From: Alkalihalophilus marmarensis DSM 21297
GTDB taxonomy: Bacteria; Bacillota; Bacilli; Bacillales; Bacillaceae_D
Length of the DNA stretch: 33,571 nt
Reading direction: 5' to 3'
NCBI RefSeq assembly: GCF_000474275.2
Contig: NZ_ATAE01000065.1
Span: 1 to 33,571 of the forward strand
The notes beneath the pieces are model-generated. The model was given only the letters and a program-made list of their open reading frames with translations, did not search any database and was not told the origin of the DNA. The first letter of the stretch is position 1; every line of letters starts with the position of its first letter. Positions 1 through 8,148 of this stretch are shown here, piece by piece. Both the position numbers and the translations under genes were made by a program.

Positions 1-87
1 TTATAAGTTAGAGAACTTAGGTTAGTAAGTGGCATTCAAAAAGGTTTGCCGTTTTAGACATTTTTCTCTTGCCAAATACATTACCAT

Positions 88-93
88 TATAAT
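88..93 (+). promoter_or_regulatory. Possible -10 box upstream of the DUF4365 gene
   Basis: A perfect TATAAT lies about 50 bases before the gene start at 146. No good -35 is present at 16-18 bases upstream (only a weak T-rich TCTCTT), so this is a tentative promoter. The first 87 bases of the window hold nothing else I can identify. Confidence 0.35.
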
Positions 94-145
94 GTAAACG
101 TACCCACTAACATTTATTAGAGATAACAAAGAAAGTAGGATGATA

Positions 146-1915
146 ATGAATACTAAAAAGATCGAAGAGATTGCAGTTGCAGCTGTAAGGAATGAGATTT
201 TGAAAAATGATTTTCTTTCTGATGAAATACCAACAAATGATAAAACTCCTTCCTGGGACGGAGAAATTTGGACTTATAACAACCAAAATCAAAGAAAGGA
301 TACTTTGTTCGGTAAAGTACCGGTTCAAGTTAAAGGAAAAAAGGTAGATACAATAAGTGTAAAGAAAACAAAATTCAAAATACAGAAGGCCGATTTAGAA
401 AATTATTATAAAAACGGGGGGATATTGTTTTTTGTAATTGAGATTATTGATTCTCAAAATACACAGGTTTTTTACCTTTCACTTTTACCAATTGATATAA
501 AAAAAATATTAACCGAATTGAAAGATAAAAAGTCGATCACTAAAGAATTTAAAATGTTACCTTCTACCGAAAAAGCACTTGAATTTATCACTAGAAATTT
601 TATACACCATAGTAGGAAACAAAGTATATCATTGATCGATGATATAAAAGTTAATGAATTTGACACTTATACAGGCAAATTATTTGTTCTGGATAAAAAC
701 AATTTAACAGATGATTTATTTGAATATGGGACATATATGTATGGACGTCTTGAAGAACTTAATTTAGAAGTGCCTCTATATAAAGTGGATATACAGCAAA
801 TGACTGAAGAAACAGATTTGTGGGTTGGACTGAATGAAAATATCATCTATGAAGAGGTAATTAGAATAATTGAGAAAGAAAAAATAACTCTACGATTTGG
901 AAAAAGTTTTGTTATTGAATTCCCTAAAATTCTTGAAAGTAGCAAACAGATTAAAATTCATTTTAATGAAAATGGAAGTATTCAAGACAGGATTAAAGAT
1001 TGTAATTTTATGTGGGATTTGGTTAAAGAAAAAAGTATTACTATAAAAGACATAAAGATCCCTTTGAATAATTTTGACGAAAAAGAAAAATTTCTAAAAG
1101 AAATACCAGAATACATAAGATATTTAGAACAAATTGAGGAGACTTTTAATCAATTAGGAGTGTCTTTTAATCTCGAATTTGAAAATCTGACTCATGATGA
1201 TTTTAAAAAGATAGAAATTTTAAAAGATATTATCCTAAATAAAAACTATGGAAAAGTAAACTTAAATCCAGAAAATCACTTCCTCCAGTTCTTAATTAAT
1301 GATTTAAAAATAATATTAGTATCTTTAAAGACTGAAAAAGGATGGTTAGTCTTTAACTTGTTCGATTTAGATGCAATTAACAATAACTTTAAAATAACAG
1401 CAGTTTCTGGAGATAAAAAGCATCAAGTAAGGCATAGTCCTTTTATTATATTTGAAATGTATAATCTATTTAGTATGAGTAATTTAAACCTGAAAGTTAT
1501 CGTAGAATCTTTGAAACAAGTGGATTACAAGGACGACTATGCCTTAGATTTAACAAATAACTTCCTTTTAAAAGCTCTTATTTACTACGATCAACAGAAA
1601 GAAAATGGTGAGATACTAAACTTACTTCTGGATGTCTATGACTTTTTATACCATCTGCAACCTAATAATATTCTTATCTTTTTAAATAAAATGCAAGTAA
1701 TTAAAAGAAAAAGAGAATTCACGTGGGAAGAAAAACAAGAGATTTTTGAAAAGAAAAGCCGAGGGTTCCACAACGATGACATCCTTTGTGGCTTCTCTAT
1801 ATTATTAGAGAGTAAAATTGAATTCGAAGTACACTTTAAAAAGCTCAATGAGGAACAAAAAGAGGGATTCAAACTATTTCCAATTTATAATTTATTAAGA
1901 AGTAAAAACTCTTAA
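146..1915 (+). CDS. DUF4365-like putative PD-(D/E)XK nuclease protein
   Basis: Soluble protein of 589 residues (591 from the in-frame ATG at 140; I prefer 146 because AGGA sits 5 bases before it). The first ~110 residues resemble the DUF4365 domain found in prokaryotic conflict genes. In the 591-residue numbering, SWDGEIW carries Asp40 and Glu42, and VPVQVKG carries Gln63 and Lys65, an arrangement like the core of restriction-type PD-(D/E)XK nucleases, followed by a helix and a strand (ILFFVIEI). The remaining ~470 residues are charged and mixed alpha/beta, with no motif I recognise. It stands alone on the plus strand, convergent with the dioxygenase pair, and has its own terminator. Nuclease activity and a defence role are inference from the motif and family habit; some DUF4365 proteins have no demonstrated function. 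Confidence 0.7.
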   Translation: MNTKKIEEIAVAAVRNEILKNDFLSDEIPTNDKTPSWDGEIWTYNNQNQRKDTLFGKVPVQVKGKKVDTISVKKTKFKIQKADLENYYKNGGILFFVIEIIDSQNTQVFYLSLLPIDIKKILTELKDKKSITKEFKMLPSTEKALEFITRNFIHHSRKQSISLIDDIKVNEFDTYTGKLFVLDKNNLTDDLFEYGTYMYGRLEELNLEVPLYKVDIQQMTEETDLWVGLNENIIYEEVIRIIEKEKITLRFGKSFVIEFPKILESSKQIKIHFNENGSIQDRIKDCNFMWDLVKEKSITIKDIKIPLNNFDEKEKFLKEIPEYIRYLEQIEETFNQLGVSFNLEFENLTHDDFKKIEILKDIILNKNYGKVNLNPENHFLQFLINDLKIILVSLKTEKGWLVFNLFDLDAINNNFKITAVSGDKKHQVRHSPFIIFEMYNLFSMSNLNLKVIVESLKQVDYKDDYALDLTNNFLLKALIYYDQQKENGEILNLLLDVYDFLYHLQPNNILIFLNKMQVIKRKREFTWEEKQEIFEKKSRGFHNDDILCGFSILLESKIEFEVHFKKLNEEQKEGFKLFPIYNLLRSKNS

Positions 1916-1933
1916 GTTTTTGCTTCTTTTTAT
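1897..1933 (+). terminator. Intrinsic terminator after the DUF4365 gene
   Basis: A 14-bp stem (one G:U pair) starting AAGAAGT, with loop CTTA, is followed by a T-rich tract. The stop codon lies inside the hairpin. Confidence 0.85.
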
Positions 1934-2347
1934 TGTACAAAATAAAGAATTAATGAAGCAATTCATAAAGTTAGTATTGCATTAGGAAAGAGCCACCTAT
2001 TTTGAACCATCTAGCAGCAATTTACTGTGGAACTTATGCTGCTATAAATTAACACTCTCATCGAAACTAAACTTCTTTAAAAATGTATGAATTATTATTA
2101 AGCGCTCTTTCCACTAATCGACATCCAAGTAAGGAGTAACAGCTTGTTTTAAAATTAACAAATAATTATTGATGTTAAAAAATCATCTATATTAAGTTGA
2201 TAACCACTTGTTGTTCCTAAGTTTCATAACATTTATCTTGATCAGTATTTTGATTATAATCACAATAAAGATCTTAATTCTAATCTAAAATAGTTTTTCT
2301 AAAACAAAATCGGTTAGCCATTGTTGTGTGAATTAAGAATTCCTGTT
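1934..2347. other. AT-rich intergenic gap between convergent genes
   Basis: No supported gene. It holds an 8-bp perfect inverted repeat TAGCAGCA/TGCTGCTA (2012-2019 and 2037-2044, 17-base loop) without a T tract. I see no clear terminator for the minus-strand dioxygenase gene that ends at 2348. Confidence 0.6.
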
Positions 2348-3271
2348 TTAAGCGTTATTAATCTCATGTATAACTTGGTGGTTTAATTGTGGCTCATTTG
2401 AAAACAATCCCCTGATCATTTTTCTTTGGGAATCGGGAGTTTCAGAGTAAGATGTTCTTCCATGTGAGATTTTATGATTTGCCATTATTAAACCTTGGTT
2501 CCTTTGTAACCTGATACGTGTATAATAAGGGGAGTCAAGATTTATAAAGCGGTTTAGCTGATTAAAGCATTCCCTTAGGTTTAAAATTTGGTTAAACCCA
2601 TATTCCCAATCACACGTATTATCCATAGAAAACCTTGATATTAGTTTATTATTCTCTATTTTAAAAGCAGGACCAATAGAAGATCTATTAGTTCTTCCAA
2701 TATCAACTCTTTTTAAAGCATTTTCTTCTAGCATGGAGCAAGCTAAATTAGGAGACATTTTTAATAGAGTGAAAAATGCTGCTACTGAGTTGAAAATTAA
2801 ATTGTCACCGCCTTCACCTGCCGGGTTAACACAGAATAAAGTAGATGTTTTAATTTGCCCAATTCCCTCCAGCGTTCCATCACTATGAAGCTTTTGATTA
2901 TTGGTTGTTTGGAAAGCTCTATGAAATCTTTCTCCATTACCCTTTTTCTGACCTCTATGAATATAATTCAGTCCAGACTTTTGGTATATTTCGGGATCAT
3001 GTTGGTATATCTGGGGTACAAAAGGCTGGTAAAGACCTAAACATTTATATAAATTAATAAGATCCATATCATTACTTATTGGTTGATTTAACTGAAAAAT
3101 AGAAAAGCCAAAAACATTGTAATTTTCAATTATTTCAGCTGCTTGTTGCTGTGTAACGTTATTAGGTGAATTAATATGTACAGGTATAAAACATTTTTTC
3201 TGATACACAGTACTGAGAATTTCATTATTCTTTAATAAAGTTTCAATCATACTACTATTTCCCTTCTTCAT
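2348..3271 (-). CDS. TauD/clavaminate-synthase-like Fe(II)/2-oxoglutarate dioxygenase
   Basis: Predicted non-haem iron oxygenase of 307 residues that would couple oxidation of an unknown substrate to conversion of 2-oxoglutarate to succinate and CO2. The facial triad is visible: LHSDGT supplies His129 and Asp131, and NHKISHGRTSY supplies distal His270. Arg283 or Arg287 (RKMIRG) is placed to bind 2-oxoglutarate. The HGRT sequence before the Arg is typical of the clavaminate-synthase/TauD fold. There is no signal peptide. The start at 3271 overlaps the upstream membrane-GAF gene by 17 bases; an alternative ATG at 3250, behind GAAGGGA, would start just after the upstream stop. Either arrangement implies translational coupling. 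Substrate is not predictable; amino acid, sulfonate or small-molecule hydroxylation are all possible. Confidence 0.8.
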   Translation of the reverse strand: MKKGNSSMIETLLKNNEILSTVYQKKCFIPVHINSPNNVTQQQAAEIIENYNVFGFSIFQLNQPISNDMDLINLYKCLGLYQPFVPQIYQHDPEIYQKSGLNYIHRGQKKGNGERFHRAFQTTNNQKLHSDGTLEGIGQIKTSTLFCVNPAGEGGDNLIFNSVAAFFTLLKMSPNLACSMLEENALKRVDIGRTNRSSIGPAFKIENNKLISRFSMDNTCDWEYGFNQILNLRECFNQLNRFINLDSPYYTRIRLQRNQGLIMANHKISHGRTSYSETPDSQRKMIRGLFSNEPQLNHQVIHEINNA

Positions 3272-4304
3272 TAATTGCCTCTAATACTAATTGTCTTGTC
3301 GATAGTGCAAGTAAGTTATAAGTTGTTTTGTCCATTTTCCCATCAAATGCTTCTTTATGGTCAGCATGTAATGCCAGTATTCCTATTCTGCCTGGTAAGC
3401 AAATAGCGAGCACAGAATTGTAATACAATTCTGCTCTCTCATTCGTATGCGCTATCTTGTATCCACCCCTTTCTAAACATTCCCAAACAATAGATGGGTT
3501 ACCTCTTGTTTTAATCCAACTTGTACCATTATCTTTACCATTTTTAAGGGGAAATCTTGAAAAAGAAGTTAGTAGTTCAACCTCATTGTCTTCATATTTT
3601 TTAGAAATTCTTAGATATAATTTAGCAGAATATCCTTTACCTCCAAACATATATTCTGCCAGAGACGATATTTCATACGTTATTTGTTCTAATTTCTTTT
3701 TACTTATATTACTCAAATTAATAACTTCTGTTGGTATAGTAATATTCGTATCCCTAGAATTCTCAAATCTTGAACTAGGATTTATACATCTGCGAATCAT
3801 GTTTTTTTGTGATTCAGACATTGAGTTAATTTCTAATTTAACAAAATCTGAAACTTTTTCTAAAAAAGATGTGTCTTCTTCTGGCTCTTCTTCATAAATT
3901 TTATCAAACAATGCCATCTTAGAAGCAAGTCGCTCAGATAAGTTTACTAATTTTAATCTTGTAACCTCTTGATTAAACTTATCAAAATCTTCAGGTAGCA
4001 CTTTTACTATCCAAAATACCAACAATGAAATCATTAAATAGATAAATAGGATCAGAAATTTCACCCATAAATCTAGTCCAGGAGCAAATATAGCAAATAT
4101 AGAACCGAAAATGGGAATTGCAACTTGAATTACTAGTAACTTATTTCTAAATGATAAATAAGTATTGTGTTTTTTTATGTAATTAAAGATAATATCGCGA
4201 TATCTTTGAGTTTCCGATTTTTCAAATTCATTAAGAATATTTTCTACCTGTGAATTATTTTTTAATATTTCCCTCACTAATTCTGTATTTTTTGAATGTG
4301 ACAT
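3255..4304 (-). CDS. Two-TM protein with GAF-like C-terminal domain
   Basis: Uncharacterised 349-residue protein. Residues 1-50 are charged and helical. Two hydrophobic segments (about 56-75 and 80-102) form a short membrane hairpin, followed by an acidic helical linker (PEEDTS near 141-146). The last ~140 residues (about 205-345) look like a GAF sensor domain: predicted helix, then strands around ELLTSFSRF, VLAICLPGRIGILALHAD and a closing helix. The start has GAGGT five bases before the ATG. It is the first gene of a two-gene unit with the dioxygenase. I infer a membrane-anchored sensor controlling, or fed by, the oxygenase. The short two-TM hairpin also resembles pore-type effectors of conflict systems, but I cannot establish that. 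The family is not named with confidence. Confidence 0.65.
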   Translation of the reverse strand: MSHSKNTELVREILKNNSQVENILNEFEKSETQRYRDIIFNYIKKHNTYLSFRNKLLVIQVAIPIFGSIFAIFAPGLDLWVKFLILFIYLMISLLVFWIVKVLPEDFDKFNQEVTRLKLVNLSERLASKMALFDKIYEEEPEEDTSFLEKVSDFVKLEINSMSESQKNMIRRCINPSSRFENSRDTNITIPTEVINLSNISKKKLEQITYEISSLAEYMFGGKGYSAKLYLRISKKYEDNEVELLTSFSRFPLKNGKDNGTSWIKTRGNPSIVWECLERGGYKIAHTNERAELYYNSVLAICLPGRIGILALHADHKEAFDGKMDKTTYNLLALSTRQLVLEAINEEGK

Positions 4305-4393
4305 CCTTTACCTCACTTTCATGTTTTATCAGTAATCGAATAAGATACTAACTTCTCAAAAAGTATTATCATCCTGTGGTTTTAGGTTAGCAC

Positions 4394-4425
4394 CGTAAAT
4401 AGAATTAATATTAATTCTATTTACG
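4394..4425. repeat. Perfect 32-bp palindrome
   Basis: Two 16-base arms (CGTAAATAGAATTAAT and its complement) meet with no spacer. Outer arms TAGGTT (4383-4388) and AACCTA (4430-4435) extend the fold. It overlaps the last codons and stop of the DUF3006 gene and lies about 90 bases upstream of the TM-GAF gene. No T tract follows on the minus strand, so it is not a standard terminator; an operator for the TM-GAF/dioxygenase unit or a cruciform-forming site are alternatives. Confidence 0.75.
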
Positions 4426-4686
4426 CTTAAACCTACTCCCCTTACTCTTCTTCCTCAACCTTTCAACCTGCGCTTCCACCTTGCTCTTCACACTTTCTGT
4501 CTTAACTAGATCAATCTCTACACTCTGTATTTCACCACCTTCAACAAGCAGCGTTAACCAATCACCCTCGCTAACTCCATCCGGTAGCATCTCTTTCTTA
4601 ACCACATATTCCTTATCAAGCTCCTCAACTAAAATAACCCCATACTCACTGTCTACAATCCGATCTAACACTCCGTTTACCTTCAT
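4417..4686 (-). CDS. DUF3006 family small protein
   Basis: Small 89-residue protein recognised as DUF3006 from its opening (MKVNGVLDRIVDSEYGVIL), the VVKKEMLPDGVSEGDWLTL middle and a basic tail. It is predicted to be a small beta-barrel; the function is unknown. In Firmicutes such proteins often neighbour secreted nucleases or metallo-beta-lactamase/ComEC-type proteins. I place the start at the ATG at 4686, because GAGGTGAT precedes it by a normal spacing; an upstream TTG at 4704 would put the ribosome site inside the gene. It lies 43 bases after the YHYH gene on the same strand, so the two may be cotranscribed. Its stop is inside the 32-bp palindrome. Confidence 0.8.
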   Translation of the reverse strand: MKVNGVLDRIVDSEYGVILVEELDKEYVVKKEMLPDGVSEGDWLTLLVEGGEIQSVEIDLVKTESVKSKVEAQVERLRKKSKGSRFKRK

Positions 4687-4729
4687 CCTTATCACCTCAC
4701 GCAAGCTTTTCCTTCAGCTTTAATGTCTG

Positions 4730-5767
4730 CTAATCTACCTGCAGCAATTGGTCATAAGCTGTTGCTTTAATCTCGGCTGCTATATTATTTGATTCATAGC
4801 CTTCTTTATACCATTCTAATAAGGTGTCATTTTCTACCTCATTTGGTGGCTCGTAGCTCATCAGTTGAAAGGCTTGTAGATATCCTACTTCTACAGTTTC
4901 ATCCTTAATAGCCTGTAACCCTTCCTTATATCCTTTTTCAAAAGGTTCGACAAAACGCTCATCAATTTTTACAGAATTTTGTTCTGTTAATTCATAGCCA
5001 CTCTCATACCCTAATTCTTTGTGTTTTTTTGTTTCTTCATTAAAGCGCTTCTCATAACCTTTTTCATACTCATCTGTAAATACTTCACTTAGTTCCGAAT
5101 CGCTTTTAACCTCTGTTGGAAGTTCTAATTCTCCTAGTTCATATCCTAGTTTATATCCATCCTCTTCAGCTCTAATTAATTGTTTTTGACGGTGATAGGC
5201 TCTTTCAAAAGCAGACATATAAGCTCTATTCCAGTCATCAGATTCAGAATCATTCACATTAGTTTCAATGTCTTTATCTTCTCTAGCAGCTTTTAGACCT
5301 TCGTTCATCCCTACTTTTGTTCCAGCTTCCGTATCTTCAACTGTAATCTTCTTTAACCCTTCTCTATAACCATCTTCATATCCAGCTGCATACCCAATCC
5401 GATAACCTTCATTTCCATTCTCCGAATTAACACTCTTACTCTTTCTTGCATATCCATCTTTATATCCATTCTCTTTACCATCAGCTTTACCTTCATCTAT
5501 ATCAGCTTGTGTATAGCTTGGCTTTGGACTTGTTGAAGTGCTAGCATTTGAAGAACCGCTCCCAGAGGAACTACTAGTTGAAGAGCTGGAGCTTCCTCCT
5601 CCATTGTGATAGTGGTACTCACCATATTCATACCCCCATTTTTCACAATTGGTTCTGCAAGTGTGACCACCATTACTATCTGTACGCCCAGGGTGAGAGT
5701 ATATAGTCGGTACACTCGAAAAAGAAAAAATACTTACAATTAATAACCCTAAAATAACCTTCTTCAA
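4730..5767 (-). CDS. Secreted YHYH-domain protein with Gly-Tyr repeats
   Basis: Exported protein of 345 residues from a TTG start at 5767, chosen because AAGGGG lies 9 bases upstream. Residues 1-24 form a signal peptide (KKVILGLLIVSIFSFSS core). The mature start has the YHYH domain: HPGRTDSNGGHTC at about 25-37, a second Cys-x-x-Trp stretch, then Tyr-His-Tyr-His at 51-54. A Ser/Gly linker follows, then about eight degenerate repeats built on Gly-Tyr-x-x-Gly-Tyr (KENGYKDGY, AAGYEDGY, DGYKLGY, EKGYEKR, LGYESGY, EKGYKEG, YKEGY), which look helical and charged. The role of YHYH domains is not established; His/Cys content suggests metal binding. Reading upstream of the TTG enters the IS21 end, so longer starts are artefacts of the insertion. 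Confidence 0.75.
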   Translation of the reverse strand: MKKVILGLLIVSIFSFSSVPTIYSHPGRTDSNGGHTCRTNCEKWGYEYGEYHYHNGGGSSSSSTSSSSGSGSSNASTSTSPKPSYTQADIDEGKADGKENGYKDGYARKSKSVNSENGNEGYRIGYAAGYEDGYREGLKKITVEDTEAGTKVGMNEGLKAAREDKDIETNVNDSESDDWNRAYMSAFERAYHRQKQLIRAEEDGYKLGYELGELELPTEVKSDSELSEVFTDEYEKGYEKRFNEETKKHKELGYESGYELTEQNSVKIDERFVEPFEKGYKEGLQAIKDETVEVGYLQAFQLMSYEPPNEVENDTLLEWYKEGYESNNIAAEIKATAYDQLLQVD

Positions 5768-5778
5768 CCTTAAAATCC

Positions 5779-5783
5779 CCTTC
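5779..5783. repeat. Target-site duplication, left copy (CCTTC)
   Basis: CCTTC directly abuts the left IS end. Together with the copy at 8144-8148 it shows a simple transposition. On the minus strand it forms part of the YHYH ribosome binding site (GAAGG). Confidence 0.85.
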
Positions 5784-5852
5784 TGTGTTTTGCAAGAAAA
5801 AAGTGCAGAGTAGCGCAAGAATTTGTACAGAGTTTTGCCACCCAGTATTCGT

Positions 5853-6578
5853 CTATTTAGGTTTTGATAATGCGTTTGATAGCCTATAACTTCCTCCAGA
5901 GAAAGTTAATACATGAGCGTGATGGATTAAAGGATCCACCAACGCTGCTGTTAGCCTCGAATCAATGAAAATTCTATTCCATTGACTGAACTCTAAATTA
6001 GATGTAATGATCAAGCTCTTTTGCTCATACCACTCTGCAATTAACTGAAACAATAGCTCAGAACCTTCCTTGCTAAACGGAAGATAACCCATTTCATCCA
6101 GAATAATTAACTCTACTTTCTCAAACTTCTTTCTAAAAGCAGCCAATTTATTATTAGTTAGAGCGTGTTCTAAAAGTTCTATTAATTGCGAGACTCGATA
6201 AAACCTAACTTCATAGCCTTGCTCACAAGCTTTTCTACCTAAGCCGGATGCTAAGTGAGTTTTTCCTGTTCCGGGCGCTCCAATCAAAACTACATTCTGC
6301 CGTTTCATAATAAATTGAAGGCTTACTAAGTCTTCTTTATTTGTGTGAGAAGGAAATCTAATCTTTTCATTCCATTCATAATTACTCAGATTTTTTTGAT
6401 CCAGAAACTTTGCATTTTTAATTAAGCGTTGCACTTTGGCTCTTTCTCGCATTAGAAACTCCTCTTGAAATAGAGCTTCTAGAAACTGAGACGGCGATTC
6501 AAAAGGAACAGATTCATAGATCTCTGCCACATAAGCTAATCTTAATGACTTACACATATTTTTTATAGGATCACTCAT
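5853..6578 (-). CDS. istB: IS21 helper ATPase IstB
   Basis: AAA+ ATPase of 241 residues that assists the IstA transposase in target choice and strand transfer. Walker A is GAPGTGKT (residues 100-107) and Walker B is LIILDE (157-162), followed by the GYLPF motif typical of IstB/DnaA-like proteins. Residues 1-70 are the helical N-terminal IstB domain. The gene overlaps the end of istA by 8 bases, the coupling common in IS21 elements. Length is normal for the family (about 240-265) and there is no sign of damage. Confidence 0.95.
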   Translation of the reverse strand: MSDPIKNMCKSLRLAYVAEIYESVPFESPSQFLEALFQEEFLMRERAKVQRLIKNAKFLDQKNLSNYEWNEKIRFPSHTNKEDLVSLQFIMKRQNVVLIGAPGTGKTHLASGLGRKACEQGYEVRFYRVSQLIELLEHALTNNKLAAFRKKFEKVELIILDEMGYLPFSKEGSELLFQLIAEWYEQKSLIITSNLEFSQWNRIFIDSRLTAALVDPLIHHAHVLTFSGGSYRLSNALSKPK

Positions 6579-7989
6579 GATGCCCCTCCCTTTCCGAAGG
6601 AGCTAAAGAATCATAAAGTGACCAATCAATCCCAAAGGGATTTTCACTATTACCAGAAATCAAGTCATAAAATTCCTCGTTAATTCTTTTAATATCATGT
6701 GTAACAAGTAAATTAATGATCTCTGCCAAACGTTCTTTACGAACAATGAGGTCTTCAACTAATAGATAATCATTAACCCTTCCTGGTAAGTACTTCTGAT
6801 ATCTTGAATAGGTTACAACCCTAGGCTTTTTCAACCATTCCTTGAATATAGATAGCCATGGTATTGCTCGTTTTTTGTGCATATAAGGCCTGTAATCTTC
6901 ATATAGAATTTCTCCTTCTGGAGAAACGGCCTTAAACTTGTCCCAAGTTAAGTTTAAATGAATGGTTGGATAATTAGATGCTTTTGGTATATGGACTAGG
7001 GTATTATCTAATTTAACCTCATTAAATTTATTTACTGTTGGTTCAACATCTTTAAAGACTGGATAATCTTCAGATGGTAACTCTAGTAAATGCTTCTTTT
7101 CTTCACTCCAAAGATCTTCAATTCTAACTTCTTTTTCATAATGTAATCTTTGACGATCTTGCTCAAGCTTTTTATAAAGATCCTCAGTCAACTCTTCATA
7201 GCTGTTCATTACAGGGGATGTAGGGAAGAAGTTATACCTTATGTAACCAACTTTGTTTTCAACACTTCCTTTCTCATGTCCACTCCTAGGGTTACAAACT
7301 TGTACCTCAAAGCCATAATGATTCTGGAATTGAATAAAAGCATCTGTTAACTGGGCTTCCTCAAGTTTTGATCTCACCTTTTTGACTGCAGGTGTTAAGT
7401 TATCTATCCTAATCTTTCTAGGAACACCCTTTGATTGTTTGAAAAGTATTTTCAACCCTTCTAGAAAACATTCCTGATTTTCAGAAGGGAGAGGGACTGT
7501 GAAAGCAGTATTACTAAATGGATATGACATAACTAACGCATGCACATCAACAAATTCACCATCTTTTACGGCTTCCATAACTCCAAAGTCTACTTGAGCT
7601 TCACTAGGTGGATGAATCAAACGATCATAACCCTTGTCATTTGTATCATTATGGCTAGTTTCCCATTCAGCTATAAAGTAACAAACGGTTCTGTAAGAAC
7701 CTTCAAATCCATGTCCTTGTAATTCTTTGAAGATCTCTTTCTTTGTACGGCGTAATTTCTTTTTAAGCCTACTATCTTCAAACAACCAATCGGCAACCAT
7801 TTCACCCCAATTGTTTTCATACATCATGCCAGTCTTTTTCTTTATCTTAGATTGAGGAAGTTGACTCTCATCTCCATACTTCTTAGCTGTTCTCCAATTA
7901 ATTCCTAACGTCTTTTGAATTTTTGTTATTGAGAAACCCTTGTCGTTCCTTAAATTTTTGATACAATTAATATCAGACATTGTTAGCAT
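6571..7989 (-). CDS. istA: IS21 transposase IstA
   Basis: DDE transposase of about 472 residues. I take the ATG at 7989 (upstream GGAGG at 11 bases); an ATG at 7980 behind GAGAGG is equally plausible, and the longer reading from 8058 lies in the IS terminal region. An N-terminal helix-turn-helix (ITKIQKTLGINWRTAKKY) is followed by the integrase core. In numbering from 8058 the catalytic residues are Asp157 (EAQVDFG), Asp219 (IRIDNL) and Glu267 (KGSVENKV). The C-terminal region is basic. All three acidic residues are present, so the enzyme should be active. Confidence 0.95.
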   Translation of the reverse strand: MLTMSDINCIKNLRNDKGFSITKIQKTLGINWRTAKKYGDESQLPQSKIKKKTGMMYENNWGEMVADWLFEDSRLKKKLRRTKKEIFKELQGHGFEGSYRTVCYFIAEWETSHNDTNDKGYDRLIHPPSEAQVDFGVMEAVKDGEFVDVHALVMSYPFSNTAFTVPLPSENQECFLEGLKILFKQSKGVPRKIRIDNLTPAVKKVRSKLEEAQLTDAFIQFQNHYGFEVQVCNPRSGHEKGSVENKVGYIRYNFFPTSPVMNSYEELTEDLYKKLEQDRQRLHYEKEVRIEDLWSEEKKHLLELPSEDYPVFKDVEPTVNKFNEVKLDNTLVHIPKASNYPTIHLNLTWDKFKAVSPEGEILYEDYRPYMHKKRAIPWLSIFKEWLKKPRVVTYSRYQKYLPGRVNDYLLVEDLIVRKERLAEIINLLVTHDIKRINEEFYDLISGNSENPFGIDWSLYDSLAPSEREGHHE

Positions 7990-8143
7990 CCTCTCGTTTT
8001 CCTCCACTCTGTATTGATTCGACACCATTACAGTAGAGGGACTTGGGGTAGCTGGCAAGTCTTTTTTTATACACTTATAAATTAAGTGCAGGACTCTGCA
8101 CTACACCTTTGCAAAGCTCTGCACTTTTATTTTGCAATAAACA

Positions 8144-8148
8144 CCTTC
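8144..8148. repeat. Target-site duplication, right copy (CCTTC)
   Basis: CCTTC directly follows the right IS end and is identical to 5779-5783. Confidence 0.85.

Larger units (their letters stand above)
5784..8143 (-). mobile_element. Complete IS21-family insertion sequence
   Basis: The element is 2360 bp with istA and istB in the usual order. The ends match at 23 of 27 positions: 5784-5810 reads TGTGTTTTGCAAG... and the complement of 8117-8143 reads TGTTTATTGCAAA..., both reaching GTGCAGAG. Each end has a second copy of the GTGCAGAG-type motif (5825 at left as GTACAGAG; complement from 8101 at right), spaced 22-23 bases from the first. This agrees with the multiple terminal transposase sites known in IS21. 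The 5-bp CCTTC duplication flanks it exactly. With both genes open, the ends intact and the duplication perfect, the insertion looks recent and possibly still mobile. Confidence 0.92.
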
